From contig NZ_CP130318.1 of assembly GCF_032268605.1 (NCBI RefSeq), forward strand, positions 6,030,501 through 6,094,500: 64,000 nt of DNA, written 5' to 3'. Both the position numbers and the translations under genes were made by a program. The stretch comes from Paenibacillus aurantius. Lineage in GTDB: Bacteria > Bacillota > Bacilli > Paenibacillales > NBRC-103111. This document shows, one piece after another, positions 7,453 to 15,983 of the stretch. Position 1 is the stretch's first letter. Every line of letters begins with the position of its first letter. The notes beneath the pieces were generated by a model that saw only the letters and a list, made by a program, of their open reading frames with translations, did not search any database and was not told the origin of the DNA.

Positions 7453-7772
7453 TAGTCCAGCGGGATAAGCTCCCGGACGGCCATAAACAGGGTGACCGCG
7501 ATCATCCCCAGGCTGACGAGCATGGTGAAGACGTACCGCAGGCTGCCCGCCCGATTCCGGACGCCCAGTACACCGGGAACGCCGGCCACAAAAGCAAGAA
7601 GAAACAGCCCGAAGGCCGTCAGGCTGGCCGGCTCATCCACTAGCCTCTGCACCAGCAGGTCCGCATGGGAACTGAACGTGGCGAGAAAAGCCGCAAGTCC
7701 CAGCAAGCAAAGCCCAAAGGCCCCAACGTTTAAAGCCTCCGCCAGCCGGCGGCCGGCCGATTTCCATGGCAT
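7452..7772 (-). CDS. Small hypothetical membrane protein
   Basis: A 106-residue protein with three predicted membrane helices and a positively charged N-terminus. GGGGAAGG precedes the ATG at somewhat long spacing. It starts 20 bases after the stop of the 70-residue membrane protein on the same strand, so the two probably form an operon. The stop codon abuts the repeat at 7362-7452. No family recognised. Confidence 0.75.
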   Translation of the reverse strand: MPWKSAGRRLAEALNVGAFGLCLLGLAAFLATFSSHADLLVQRLVDEPASLTAFGLFLLAFVAGVPGVLGVRNRAGSLRYVFTMLVSLGMIAVTLFMAVRELIPLD

Positions 7773-7791
7773 GACGACTCATCCTTCCCCT

Positions 7792-8004
7792 TTAGGTATG
7801 CTGCACCAAAGTATTTATTGAGGTTAGCGTGATAAACGACGTAACGAGCAGTCCGAACACGATGGCAAACCGGAGGTCCCGGCTCCAGGTGGTACGCGAC
7901 CATAGGCTCAGCAGGCGGACAAGCAAAAAGCTGAAACCGGACAGCAGCAGGAAATTAAGCAGCATTCCCCGCCATAACGCTTCTGCAACCCAATTCCAGA
8001 ACAT
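7792..8004 (-). CDS. Small hypothetical membrane protein
   Basis: A 70-residue protein with two predicted membrane helices (about residues 12-33 and 45-65) and a basic loop between them. AAGGGGG lies 7 bases before the ATG. It is the first gene of a two-gene minus-strand operon with the following 106-residue membrane protein. No family recognised. Confidence 0.75.
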   Translation of the reverse strand: MFWNWVAEALWRGMLLNFLLLSGFSFLLVRLLSLWSRTTWSRDLRFAIVFGLLVTSFITLTSINTLVQHT

Positions 8005-8138
8005 GTTATCCCCCTTCCATTCGTAGGGCCGGATAGCAAGAGCACGTCAACCCTCCGCCCCGTTACCGTTTCACATCAGCCCGCAAAGGCCAATAGGATT
8101 AAGAATGACTATTCAAAAGAAACAGGCGGTGAAGCTTC

Positions 8139-8834
8139 GTGGATTTCTACCTTTATTCGCTTCTGGCGCTTGCCTATGCCGGCCTTCTGGTGTTTGGCTT
8201 CCGCCGCGTACGGGAAACCGGGGTTCTCTCGTACTCGAACCTGGTACTGCTGATCGCCCTCGGGCTGGTTTACGACAACGGCATCATCGCGCTCGGCCGA
8301 ACCATCGGGGAAGGCGGCACCCTCTACGCATTGAGCACCCTGCGCTTCTGGACTCATGCCTTTTTCACGCCCGCCCTTGTTCTCGTAGCTTGGGACCTCC
8401 TGCGCCGTACGGGGGTAAGCTGGGCAGGGACGCCGGCCGCCCGGACAGGAAGCTGGGTCCTGACCCTGATCCTGGTGGTCTACCAGATCGCTTTCGGTAC
8501 CCTTAAGGAAGTCTCCCGCCTCGTTCCCGAGGAAAAAGCCGGCGTCCTGCGCTATGTCTCTTCCGAATCGGCCGGCGGGCCGCTGATGGTTATCGTGACC
8601 TCTATTGTGCTTCTTGCCGCCGGGATCGTTCTGTTCATCAAACAGCGCTGGATCTGGATGGCGCTTGGAGTCGGGCTGCTCTTCGTCTCGCAGGGCCTTC
8701 CGCTGCCTTTTGAGAGCTCCGCTCTTACAAATATTTTCGAGCTTGTTCTGATCGTTTCCCTCTGGGCCACGGTTCGACATGTGGACCGCCACGGGGATGG
8801 AGCCGTCCGCTCCGGGCGCCAGGCGCTTGCTTGA
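8139..8834 (+). CDS. Hypothetical polytopic membrane protein
   Basis: A 231-residue protein with about six or seven hydrophobic helices and a charged C-terminal tail. It starts at GTG after a weak AGGCGG ribosome site. It has no recognised catalytic motif; YDNGIIALGR and FWTHAFFTPALVL between helices may be family signatures. It is monocistronic, with a terminator 15 bases after the stop. Function unknown. Confidence 0.75.
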   Translation: MDFYLYSLLALAYAGLLVFGFRRVRETGVLSYSNLVLLIALGLVYDNGIIALGRTIGEGGTLYALSTLRFWTHAFFTPALVLVAWDLLRRTGVSWAGTPAARTGSWVLTLILVVYQIAFGTLKEVSRLVPEEKAGVLRYVSSESAGGPLMVIVTSIVLLAAGIVLFIKQRWIWMALGVGLLFVSQGLPLPFESSALTNIFELVLIVSLWATVRHVDRHGDGAVRSGRQALA

Positions 8835-8848
8835 TGCTGGCCGTAGAG

Positions 8849-8868
8849 CCGCCTTCGGGCGGTTTTTT
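8849..8868 (+). terminator. Intrinsic terminator
   Basis: CCGCC, TTCG tetraloop, GGCGG, then TTTTTT. It follows the membrane protein gene ending at 8834. Confidence 0.9.
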
Positions 8869-8926
8869 ACTTGTAAGGCAAGACTACTTCTTCTCTAATT
8901 ACTAGACAGCACCGGGCAGGAAAAGG

Positions 8927-8972
8927 TTGCACGGGATGGAAGCCGCATCCTATAATTTAAGCATCCTATAAT
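8927..8972 (+). promoter_or_regulatory. Promoter with a duplicated -10 element
   Basis: TTGCAC (8927-8932), an 18-base spacer and TATAAT (8951-8956). The 12-mer GCATCCTATAAT is repeated in tandem at 8945-8956 and 8961-8972, giving a second perfect TATAAT 16 bases downstream. Confidence 0.7.
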
Positions 8973-8990
8973 AAAAAGGACGTGACTCGA

Positions 8991-9431
8991 GTGACTCCTC
9001 CTGCACCACAATCTTCAGGCAAGCCGGTCGGCCTTACCGCATCCGCCGGCTACCAGATCGGCGTCAGGCGGACGCTGCCGCTCTCTCCGGAGAAGGCATG
9101 GACAAGCCTCACCTCGCGGGAAGGGCTGCGTCTCTGGCTGGGGGACTGGCCGGAGCCCCAGGTGGCGGCCGGTGTCCGGTACGAGACGCGGGAAGGCCAT
9201 AGCGGCGAGTTCCGCATCGTGAAGCCCGGGCAGCAGCTTCGCCTCACCTGGCAGCCGAAGCACTGGGCCTCCCCGTCCACGGTGCAGATCCGGCTGCTCT
9301 CTTCCCACCCGGAGAAGACGACGATCAGCTTCCATCAGGAGAAGCTGGCCGACGCCGAAGCCCGGGAAGCGATGAAGCGGCACTGGGAAGAGGCGCTTGC
9401 CGCCTTGGCCGCCCCGGCCGCCGGAGGATAA
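8991..9431 (+). CDS. SRPBCC / AHSA1-type protein
   Basis: A small protein of the START/SRPBCC fold, close to the activator-of-Hsp90 homologue (AHSA1) group. It opens with IGVRRTLPLSPEKAWTSLTS, continues with a GEFRIVKPGQQLRLTW strand pair, and ends in a helix rich in Ala and Glu. Such proteins form a cavity for hydrophobic ligands. Two GTG starts are possible, 8982 and 8991; 8991 is preferred because AAGGA (8976-8980) is 10 bases before it. It is monocistronic between a strong promoter and a terminator. Confidence 0.88.
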   Translation: MTPPAPQSSGKPVGLTASAGYQIGVRRTLPLSPEKAWTSLTSREGLRLWLGDWPEPQVAAGVRYETREGHSGEFRIVKPGQQLRLTWQPKHWASPSTVQIRLLSSHPEKTTISFHQEKLADAEAREAMKRHWEEALAALAAPAAGG

Positions 9432-9492
9432 CAGTTTCGTTTATTCCAAGTGGTGCGAAACGGACATACGGTTGACAGATGAAAGCACCCCC

Positions 9493-9541
9493 AAAAGACG
9501 GCTGTGAATCTCCGCCATTAGGCGGAATCGGCCGTCTTTTT
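9493..9541 (+). terminator. Two-part terminator
   Basis: AAAAGACGGC (9493-9502) pairs with GCCGTCTTTT (9531-9540), with an inner hairpin TCCGCC/GGCGGA, then a T run. Confidence 0.9.
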
Positions 9542-9729
9542 GCATGCCTGCTGGGGTAGCGCAAGCCCGTAGGAGGAGCCGCCTTTACGCGGGAGGAACT
9601 CGCGGGTGTTCGGCCTTTTCGACCCTGGATGAGTAACAAACCGGTAAAAGTGTTAAAAATGGTTAAGAAGAAGGCATCTGCCCTTTCTTCTTAAAGTTTT
9701 CTTAAAACGGCAACCTTTTGAGGGAAGAG

Positions 9730-9809
9730 GTGGTCTAGTAGGGTAAGAAGCGATTCTTTTCCGCTTCTTTCTGACCACTCACTCTCATGCAAGCGGGCTA
9801 AAACCCGCT
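9730..9809 (+). promoter_or_regulatory. Structured leader of the BNR lipoprotein gene
   Basis: The gap 9542-9833 has no gene but two clear hairpins before the ribosome site. The first nests GTGGTC/GACCAC (9730-9735, 9773-9778) around AAGAAGCG/CGCTTCTT (9745-9752, 9762-9769). The second is AGCGGG/CCCGCT (9792-9797, 9804-9809), ending about 10 bases before AGGAGGT. An AT-rich patch at 9640-9715 probably holds the promoter, but no clear consensus pair was picked. Confidence 0.45.
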
Positions 9810-9833
9810 ATGACCAACAGGAGGTAACCCAAC

Positions 9834-11057
9834 ATGACCTTTCGCTTCAAATCGTTAGCTCTCGTGCCAGGTCTCGTCCTGGCACTGTCTCTTGCAGGCT
9901 GCCAGGGAGGGGAGAAGCCGGCCGGCGGCTCCCCGTCGGCCTCGCCGTCCGCTCCGGCCGTAACCGCGGCGCCTTCCCCATCGGCTGCGGCCCCTACGGC
10001 CGCTCCCACGACCGCTCCCGGCTCGCCTGCTCCCAAGCCGACCGGTGTTGGGCAGCCCCTTCAAGCGGCCGGGGAAGTCACCGCGGTCCGCTTGGCGGAT
10101 CCCCAGTCCGGCTGGACGGCCGGTAACGGCTGGATCGCCCATACGGCGGACGGCGGCCAGCATTGGGAAAGCCAATACACGGGCGACGGGAAGGTTACGC
10201 AGCTGTTTGCGCTTAACGGGCAGAAGGCCTGGGCCGTGACTGACAAAGGCCAGCTGCTCGCCACGACGGACGGCGGAGCCTCTTGGAAGGCCGCGGGCCA
10301 GGTGCCCAATCAGGGTTTCCTCCATTTTGTTTCGGATACGGAGGCCTTTGCGGGCAATGCCCGTAGCACCGACGGCGGCAAAACGTGGACCACGCTGAAG
10401 GCTCCGGCCGGTATCGTCGGCGATGCTTACTTCCACGACAAAGCCAACGGCTGGGCGGTCACCGCCTCCCCCGACAAGGCGATCATTCAGCGGACAACGG
10501 ACGGCGGGGCCGCCTGGAAGCCGGTCAAGGAGCTTAAGCTGGCGGCCGCCATTACCGGAACCGTGATCCGCTCCGCCGGAGAGGACGACGCGTGGGTCGA
10601 GTTAATCGGGCAATCGGGTATGACCCAGACCTCCTATTCCCTCTTCCACACGACGGACGGAGGCAAGGCCTGGAAAACGGTTCTGGCCAACTCCACGGCT
10701 GGAGGCGGCCCGGCCCCCGGCTTCCCTCTGAACTACAATGACGGGCCTAAGAACAACGGTTCGAAGCCCGGCATGCTGTACGTCGTGAACCGCACGGCGG
10801 CTTTCATGGGCGGCTACTGCCCGGCCTGTGACAACCCGAACTCGGTCGGCAAGACGACCGACGGCGGAGCCACCTGGGTCAACGGCAAGGACAGCGTACC
10901 CGGCACCTCCGGGGCTCTGCTGGCCATGGCCGACGCCTCCAAAGGCTGGTTGATCACGAACGACGCGTCCCAGCCATCCGTCTTCTATACGACGACGGAT
11001 GGGGGCTCCCATTGGACGAAGGTGTCCTCCTTCCCTCCGGCCAAGAAAGCGTCCTGA
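9834..11057 (+). CDS. Secreted lipoprotein with seven YCF48/BNR-type repeats
   Basis: A 407-residue lipoprotein: signal peptide with lipobox LAGC (Cys23), a Ser/Pro/Ala/Thr-rich linker (about 25-75), then a propeller of seven repeats, each marked by an x-DGG-xx-W turn such as HTADGGQHW, ATTDGGASW, RSTDGGKTW, RTTDGGAAW, HTTDGGKAW, KTTDGGATW and TTTDGGSHW. Seven marks match a seven-bladed YCF48/HCF136-like fold. It should be anchored outside the membrane and may bind proteins or wall polymers. The same repeat type forms the ectodomain of the putative anti-sigma protein at 28643-30412. Terminator at 11147. Confidence 0.9.
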   Translation: MTFRFKSLALVPGLVLALSLAGCQGGEKPAGGSPSASPSAPAVTAAPSPSAAAPTAAPTTAPGSPAPKPTGVGQPLQAAGEVTAVRLADPQSGWTAGNGWIAHTADGGQHWESQYTGDGKVTQLFALNGQKAWAVTDKGQLLATTDGGASWKAAGQVPNQGFLHFVSDTEAFAGNARSTDGGKTWTTLKAPAGIVGDAYFHDKANGWAVTASPDKAIIQRTTDGGAAWKPVKELKLAAAITGTVIRSAGEDDAWVELIGQSGMTQTSYSLFHTTDGGKAWKTVLANSTAGGGPAPGFPLNYNDGPKNNGSKPGMLYVVNRTAAFMGGYCPACDNPNSVGKTTDGGATWVNGKDSVPGTSGALLAMADASKGWLITNDASQPSVFYTTTDGGSHWTKVSSFPPAKKAS

Positions 11058-11146
11058 GGACGGGAGAAGGCGTGTTCCGCTATCTGGGAGCTTACTTACG
11101 GCTTCCTCAGTGTCGCTGGATGTTCAGCAAGGTCATGCCTTAACCC

Positions 11147-11176
11147 AAAAAGCCTGCCGGTTGCGGCAGGCTTTTT
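11147..11176 (+). terminator. Intrinsic terminator
   Basis: AAAAAGCCTGCC (11147-11158), 6-base loop, GGCAGGCTTTTT (11165-11176). The A and T tracts on both sides allow termination in either direction. Confidence 0.92.
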
Positions 11177-11285
11177 GAGCTTCGTTATAGGTGCCTATAC
11201 GTGAAACAACCGCTTGCGGTTGCCAAAGCCCCGGCAAGCTTATATCATGTGAAGCAAAGACACCGAAAGCAAGGGGGACCCGACG

Positions 11286-12149
11286 ATGAATTATGTCGAG
11301 AACGAATGGAGAAGCGCGGACGGAACACCGTTGTTCGCCTGCGAATGGACCCCGTCCGGACGCGGAGAGGTCAAGGCGGTAGTCGGTCTCGTCCACGGCA
11401 TGGGCGAGCATATGGGCCGGTACCGCCACGTGGCGGCGATGCTTACGGAAGAAGGCTATGCCGTCCTTGGCTTCGACAACTACGGCCACGGGAAGACACC
11501 CGGCAAACGTGGACATGCCCCTTCCTATGACGCCCTTCTGAGCGGAATCGACCTCATGCGGAAAGAAGCCGCGGACCGGTATCCCGGGCTTCCCGTCTTC
11601 CTGTATGGTCACAGCATGGGCGGCAACGTCACCCTGAATTACCTGCTCCGCCGCAAGCCCGCCCTGGCCGGGGCGATCGTGACGGGACCCTGGCTCAAGC
11701 TCGCCTTCCAGCCGCCGGTGCTGCAGGCGGCGGTGGGTAAGGTGCTCGAGCGCCTCTACCCGAAATTCACGAACTCCCGTCCGATGAACGCCGAGCACCT
11801 GACCACCGACCCCGAGCTGATGAAGCGCTATGTCGAGGACGAGCTCGGCCACGGGGATATTACGGCGGGCTTCTTCTTCGGCGTTCAGCGGGCCGGAAGC
11901 TGGGCTCTTCAGCATGCCGGGGAGCTCCAGTTGCCTCTATTGCTCATGCATGGAGGGAGCGACAAGGTCACGTCCATCCATGCGAGCCGGCAGTTTGCGG
12001 AGAAGGCGGGGCCTCTCTGCGAGTTTCTGGAATGGCCGGGCTTCCGGCATGAGCTTCAGAACGAGCTTAAGCGCGAGGAGGTCTTCGCCGTCATGCGCGG
12101 CTGGCTGCGCAACCGCCTGGAGGCCTTCTCCGGAGAGGCGGCCAAGTAA
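11286..12149 (+). CDS. Alpha/beta hydrolase, monoacylglycerol lipase type
   Basis: A 287-residue cytoplasmic serine hydrolase of the S33 aminopeptidase/monoglyceride-lipase group. Seen: oxyanion-region HGMGEH (residues 37-42), GFDNYGHGKTPGKRG, the nucleophile elbow GHSMGG with Ser110, an acid candidate in HGGSDKVTS and a catalytic His in FRHELQNE. The HGxGEH plus GHGxSxGxRG pattern is typical of monoacylglycerol lipases and lysophospholipases. AGGGGG precedes the ATG. The true ester substrate cannot be read from sequence. The 200 bases after it hold no gene or clear terminator. Confidence 0.92.
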   Translation: MNYVENEWRSADGTPLFACEWTPSGRGEVKAVVGLVHGMGEHMGRYRHVAAMLTEEGYAVLGFDNYGHGKTPGKRGHAPSYDALLSGIDLMRKEAADRYPGLPVFLYGHSMGGNVTLNYLLRRKPALAGAIVTGPWLKLAFQPPVLQAAVGKVLERLYPKFTNSRPMNAEHLTTDPELMKRYVEDELGHGDITAGFFFGVQRAGSWALQHAGELQLPLLLMHGGSDKVTSIHASRQFAEKAGPLCEFLEWPGFRHELQNELKREEVFAVMRGWLRNRLEAFSGEAAK

Positions 12150-12350
12150 GCATCGGCTTATTCTGCAAGGGATTCTTCAACGATAAAACCTTAGAGCCGG
12201 TGCTTGGCTTATAGGGAGGGCCCGCCTTCCAAGTCCGCCCTCCGACCGAGGTACCGCGCGAATCTCCAAGGCACGTGTTCGGCTTCCGCTGACTTAGCTG
12301 AACTTGCCGGCCGTTATCGGAGCGGATGAGCTTTTAAACGGCTTCCATTC

Positions 12351-15023
12351 CTAGCCAAGCCGGGACACAAGAAGGGTATACCGCCCGGGCGCCAGTTCGT
12401 ATTCCCGGCTGGCAACCGGCGGGATTTCGGCTCCTTCCGCTTCGGTCAGAGTCAAACTACCGGCAATGGGCATTAAATCCAAGCTCAGCCGGGCTGTCAT
12501 GGCGGCGGGAATATCCAGCTCCAGCCGAAAGACAGGATCGGGCGCTTGTGGAATGCGCTCCCACCTGACCCGAAGCATACCGCGGCTGGTGGGTACGCTC
12601 GCCTCCGCGAAGTGAAGCCCTTCCGGAACGAAGGGACGGATCGTTACCTCGGCAAAGCCGGGGGAACTCGCGTGGATTCCGGTCACATATTCCTGCAGCA
12701 GCCGAACAGGATAGCCGTTCCAGGCATGGCAGTGCGACTCGATATCGTTCCAGCCTTCCCATAGCGTTTTGGCTCCCTGCCGGATCATATACCCCCACCC
12801 GGGATACTCTTCGCGTGCGATAAGCCGGAAAGCTTCCTCTCCCTTTCCGTTCTCGAACATGGCCCGCAGCAGGGGCAGCGACAGCACGGTTCTCGCCTCC
12901 CAGTCCGAACGGGCGATATAATCGGCGACTACCGGCACATCCGCCTCCGGGACCAGTCCGGCATAGAGAGCCAGACCATTAACCCCCTGGTGCGCGGCTG
13001 ATGAGCCGAGGCCATCCACGTAACATTTTTTCCCAGCGTCATACAGATGCTCCACTATGCTGCGGCCCAGCTTGATGGAAAGGCTGTTATAGGCCGAGAA
13101 GTCATCCGGATGTCCGGTTTGTTCCGCCGCGGCGGCGACGATTCGAACCGCCTGAAGCAGCTTGATGTTCTGCACCGTCAGAAATTCCGGGCTGTGATCG
13201 ACGGTCGGATAAGGCCAATCGCTGATATGCCAGCCTTTGCCGATGGGCGCCAATCCCGTCTCCGGGTCGGCCGTCCCGAGATAGTAGTCAACCATTCGCT
13301 TGGCCGTTTCATAGTATCGTTCGAGCACTCGACTATCCCCGCTATGCCAGTACAGCTTCCATAGCAGCGTACCGAAATGCAGGTCCCACTCCGGAATTTG
13401 CAGATGAAAGTCCGGATGGTCGTAATTGGTAGGGTATACGAATGGGAACGTTCCATCTTCCAGCTGGGAATCGGCAAAATCGCTGAGTACCTTCTCCAGT
13501 ACGGAACGGGAGTCGAAATTGTAGAGCAGGACCTCCGCCTGCAGGTCGGAATCCGCCAGGTACTGCGCCTGCTCCCGGTGCGGACAATCGACGACCTGTC
13601 CCAGCACGTTGTTTTTCTGCGTCTGGATGGCTGCCTCATAGAACTCATTCAACAGCTCGTTGGAGCAGCGGAAGCTGCCCACCAAGTCGATATCCGTATG
13701 GGCAAAAACGATCTGCACATGTTCCCCCGCAGCGAGCGGTTCCGGATAACCGGTGACCTCCACATACCGGAAAGCCTTGTAGGAAAGGTTGGGCTGCCAG
13801 TTCTCCTGTCCTCCGCCCTGCATCGTATATTGATCATAATAGCGGTCCTGCTTCTCGTTGCAGACATTATGCTTAACGAAACCCTCTTCGTCCAAATCCT
13901 CGGAATACCTCAATTGTACCGTAATGCCGGGAAGGCCGGGGAGCCGGATTCGGGGCCAGCCCGAGACGATGAGGCCGGTATCGAACACCTGTCGTCCAAC
14001 CGGGGTGCCGGGTGGCGTAACCTCCCGAGGGGTTAGGATCTCCTCCACCGTACCCTCCGGGATCTCCTGCCATTGCATGGGCCAGTCCGGCCCGGGAATG
14101 CCGGCCATCACAGCTTTCCGGCACAGCCCCTCGTCGAAACCGGGAAGCTGCCAGCCCGGCTGGAGCTTGCGCGCATCATAAGCCTCAATGGAGGACATCC
14201 GGCGGTTTTGCTGATAGGGCATGTTCGCGGCATGCGGAATTTCCTTAAGCGTCTCCCAGGAAGGATCGGTTATCCAGGTTTGCCGGGCGCCGTTTTCCTC
14301 CACGAGCTCCAGCTGCAGACGGAATCCGGGAAGCCCGTTGACATAATTTTGTCCGGATCCGCCCAGGTAATGGGCAATAGCGCTTAAGCAGTTGGGACCA
14401 TCCGTCAGCAGATCGGTCACGTCATAGGACAGATAGTATTTGCGCTTCTGCGGATTCGTTGGGGCCGGGGAACCGAAGCCCCCTACCCTCTTGCCGTTTA
14501 CAAAAACCTGTGCGGTATTGTGGGCTGACACAAAAAGCTTGGCGTAAGCCGCCCGCTTGTTCACCACGATTTCTTTGCGGAAATAGGCATAATCGTTGGT
14601 CTGAACCTGCCCCGAGCTCCAAATCCAATGGGCCTTCCAATCCTCCGGATACAAGCCTGTATCAAAAGGGGCCGGCTCAGAGTCGCATCGCCTGCCCGAG
14701 GAGCTCCAGACTGCCGCCTTCCACCAGTATCGCGATGCGCTTTTCAGGCGGGGCCCCTCATAATAGGCGTGAGTAGACCGGTTCTCGCACTTGCCGCTGT
14801 CCCAGACATCCGCCTGTCCCTTCTCCAGGAGCTCCCGGTCTGTCGCTACCCATATCTGGGACGCCCCGCTGTCCATTCCTCCCGCTTCACTCTTCAGCTG
14901 CCAGGAGAAGCGCGGCCGCTCGCGGTCCAACCCAAGGGGCCGATCCCCATCATTCACTCGCAGGGTGTCCACCTGGAAAGGGGCTTGCTTCCCTGCCACG
15001 TTATTGGGTGCGTGTGGATTCAT
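12351..15023 (-). CDS. GH78 alpha-L-rhamnosidase, cytoplasmic
   Basis: An 890-residue glycosidase that would remove terminal alpha-L-rhamnose from imported oligosaccharides by inversion. Order: N-terminal beta-sandwich domains (about 15-330), the (alpha/alpha)6 barrel (about 450-790) and a C-terminal beta domain. The family's acidic residues are present: D479, E484 and D491 in DCPHREQAQYLAD, and the probable base E756 in TLWEGWND. The usual RxER..GW..D core has changed to REQAQYLAD, so this is a divergent subgroup. There is no signal peptide. It is the last gene of the sugar-import operon; AAGGAG precedes the ATG. Confidence 0.93.
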   Translation of the reverse strand: MNPHAPNNVAGKQAPFQVDTLRVNDGDRPLGLDRERPRFSWQLKSEAGGMDSGASQIWVATDRELLEKGQADVWDSGKCENRSTHAYYEGPRLKSASRYWWKAAVWSSSGRRCDSEPAPFDTGLYPEDWKAHWIWSSGQVQTNDYAYFRKEIVVNKRAAYAKLFVSAHNTAQVFVNGKRVGGFGSPAPTNPQKRKYYLSYDVTDLLTDGPNCLSAIAHYLGGSGQNYVNGLPGFRLQLELVEENGARQTWITDPSWETLKEIPHAANMPYQQNRRMSSIEAYDARKLQPGWQLPGFDEGLCRKAVMAGIPGPDWPMQWQEIPEGTVEEILTPREVTPPGTPVGRQVFDTGLIVSGWPRIRLPGLPGITVQLRYSEDLDEEGFVKHNVCNEKQDRYYDQYTMQGGGQENWQPNLSYKAFRYVEVTGYPEPLAAGEHVQIVFAHTDIDLVGSFRCSNELLNEFYEAAIQTQKNNVLGQVVDCPHREQAQYLADSDLQAEVLLYNFDSRSVLEKVLSDFADSQLEDGTFPFVYPTNYDHPDFHLQIPEWDLHFGTLLWKLYWHSGDSRVLERYYETAKRMVDYYLGTADPETGLAPIGKGWHISDWPYPTVDHSPEFLTVQNIKLLQAVRIVAAAAEQTGHPDDFSAYNSLSIKLGRSIVEHLYDAGKKCYVDGLGSSAAHQGVNGLALYAGLVPEADVPVVADYIARSDWEARTVLSLPLLRAMFENGKGEEAFRLIAREEYPGWGYMIRQGAKTLWEGWNDIESHCHAWNGYPVRLLQEYVTGIHASSPGFAEVTIRPFVPEGLHFAEASVPTSRGMLRVRWERIPQAPDPVFRLELDIPAAMTARLSLDLMPIAGSLTLTEAEGAEIPPVASREYELAPGRYTLLVSRLG

Positions 15024-15092
15024 AATAAGCTCCTTATGCTTGAAGTATCTTCCTGCAGCCTTTGGGTTCCCAGCTTCCTTACTCCGGCCGAT

Positions 15093-15950
15093 TTACTGAT
15101 AATGCGGACTCCAAATACGCGCCTTGTAAACCGAAGTCTCGGGCAGAACAAGCTTTCGATCCGGTAAGAAGAGGTCTGCGGTATCCGTCCCCCAAGCGTA
15201 TAGAGCCCCTTCCTTGGGAACGGTCTGAATGATCGCTCCGGTAGGCTGATTCCCCATACTTTTGACGAAGCCGCGGTTTGCCTGCTCGGAACCGGGATAT
15301 CGGGATGACCATGTACCGGTCGACTTCTTATACTGGTACACTCCACTGTTGGTTGTTACCCATAGGAGATCCGTATCCCCGAACACGGGTGACAGGTCGT
15401 GCCCCCAAAGGGTCGGAAGCTTCTTCTCCTGAACCCGGCTCAACACAGGAGCGTGCGGGGCCCCTCCAACCGAGAAGGCTGCCAACCGGTCGTCCCCCAC
15501 CGCCCATAAAAGCTTCCTCTCCGGATCCCAAAGCACGCCATGCGCCCCGGGCAGCGGGAATTCCGCATAAGCTGTGGAATTCGATCCCTGAGAGGACGTA
15601 TAGACCCTAACCCACCCTCCATCGCTCGCCGCGACGGCCAGATTCCCATCCGGCAGCAATTCAGCCGCGTGCGGGTTTCCCCCCACCACCAGGGACCAAC
15701 TCATCGTTTTCCTGGATGAGTAGGGAACAATCGCCGCCAGTCCATAGGAATCCGTTACGACCAGGCAGAGACCGCCGTAGCTTTCGTGATCCCGAAGCTT
15801 GACATCGGAAGGCAGTCCCCAACCGGGAGTTTCGGAGCCATCCTCCCCTTCAGGAGACCACTCCCATAGAATGTTCGTTGTATCCGAATCCAGGACGATG
15901 ATCCTCTTGGATGCCTGGTCGGTAACCGCGATCGGATAGTCTGCCGCCAT
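15093..15950 (-). CDS. DUF6528-like propeller protein, cytoplasmic single-domain form
   Basis: A 285-residue protein without a signal peptide, equivalent to the N-terminal domain of the two secreted proteins at 24228 and 25801. Shared marks are YTSSQG, GAHGVLWD, LLWAVGD, WGHDLSPVFGDTDLLWV, KSMGNQPTGAI and VYKARIW. Spaced short strands suggest a beta-propeller. No catalytic signature is recognised. It sits between the isomerase and the rhamnosidase genes, so it probably acts on or binds the same oligosaccharide inside the cell. The ribosome site (GGGGG) is weak. The DUF number is from memory. Confidence 0.85.
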   Translation of the reverse strand: MAADYPIAVTDQASKRIIVLDSDTTNILWEWSPEGEDGSETPGWGLPSDVKLRDHESYGGLCLVVTDSYGLAAIVPYSSRKTMSWSLVVGGNPHAAELLPDGNLAVAASDGGWVRVYTSSQGSNSTAYAEFPLPGAHGVLWDPERKLLWAVGDDRLAAFSVGGAPHAPVLSRVQEKKLPTLWGHDLSPVFGDTDLLWVTTNSGVYQYKKSTGTWSSRYPGSEQANRGFVKSMGNQPTGAIIQTVPKEGALYAWGTDTADLFLPDRKLVLPETSVYKARIWSPHYQ

Positions 15951-15983
15951 GAGCGTGAACCCCCGCTTATCTGATTTTTGCTT

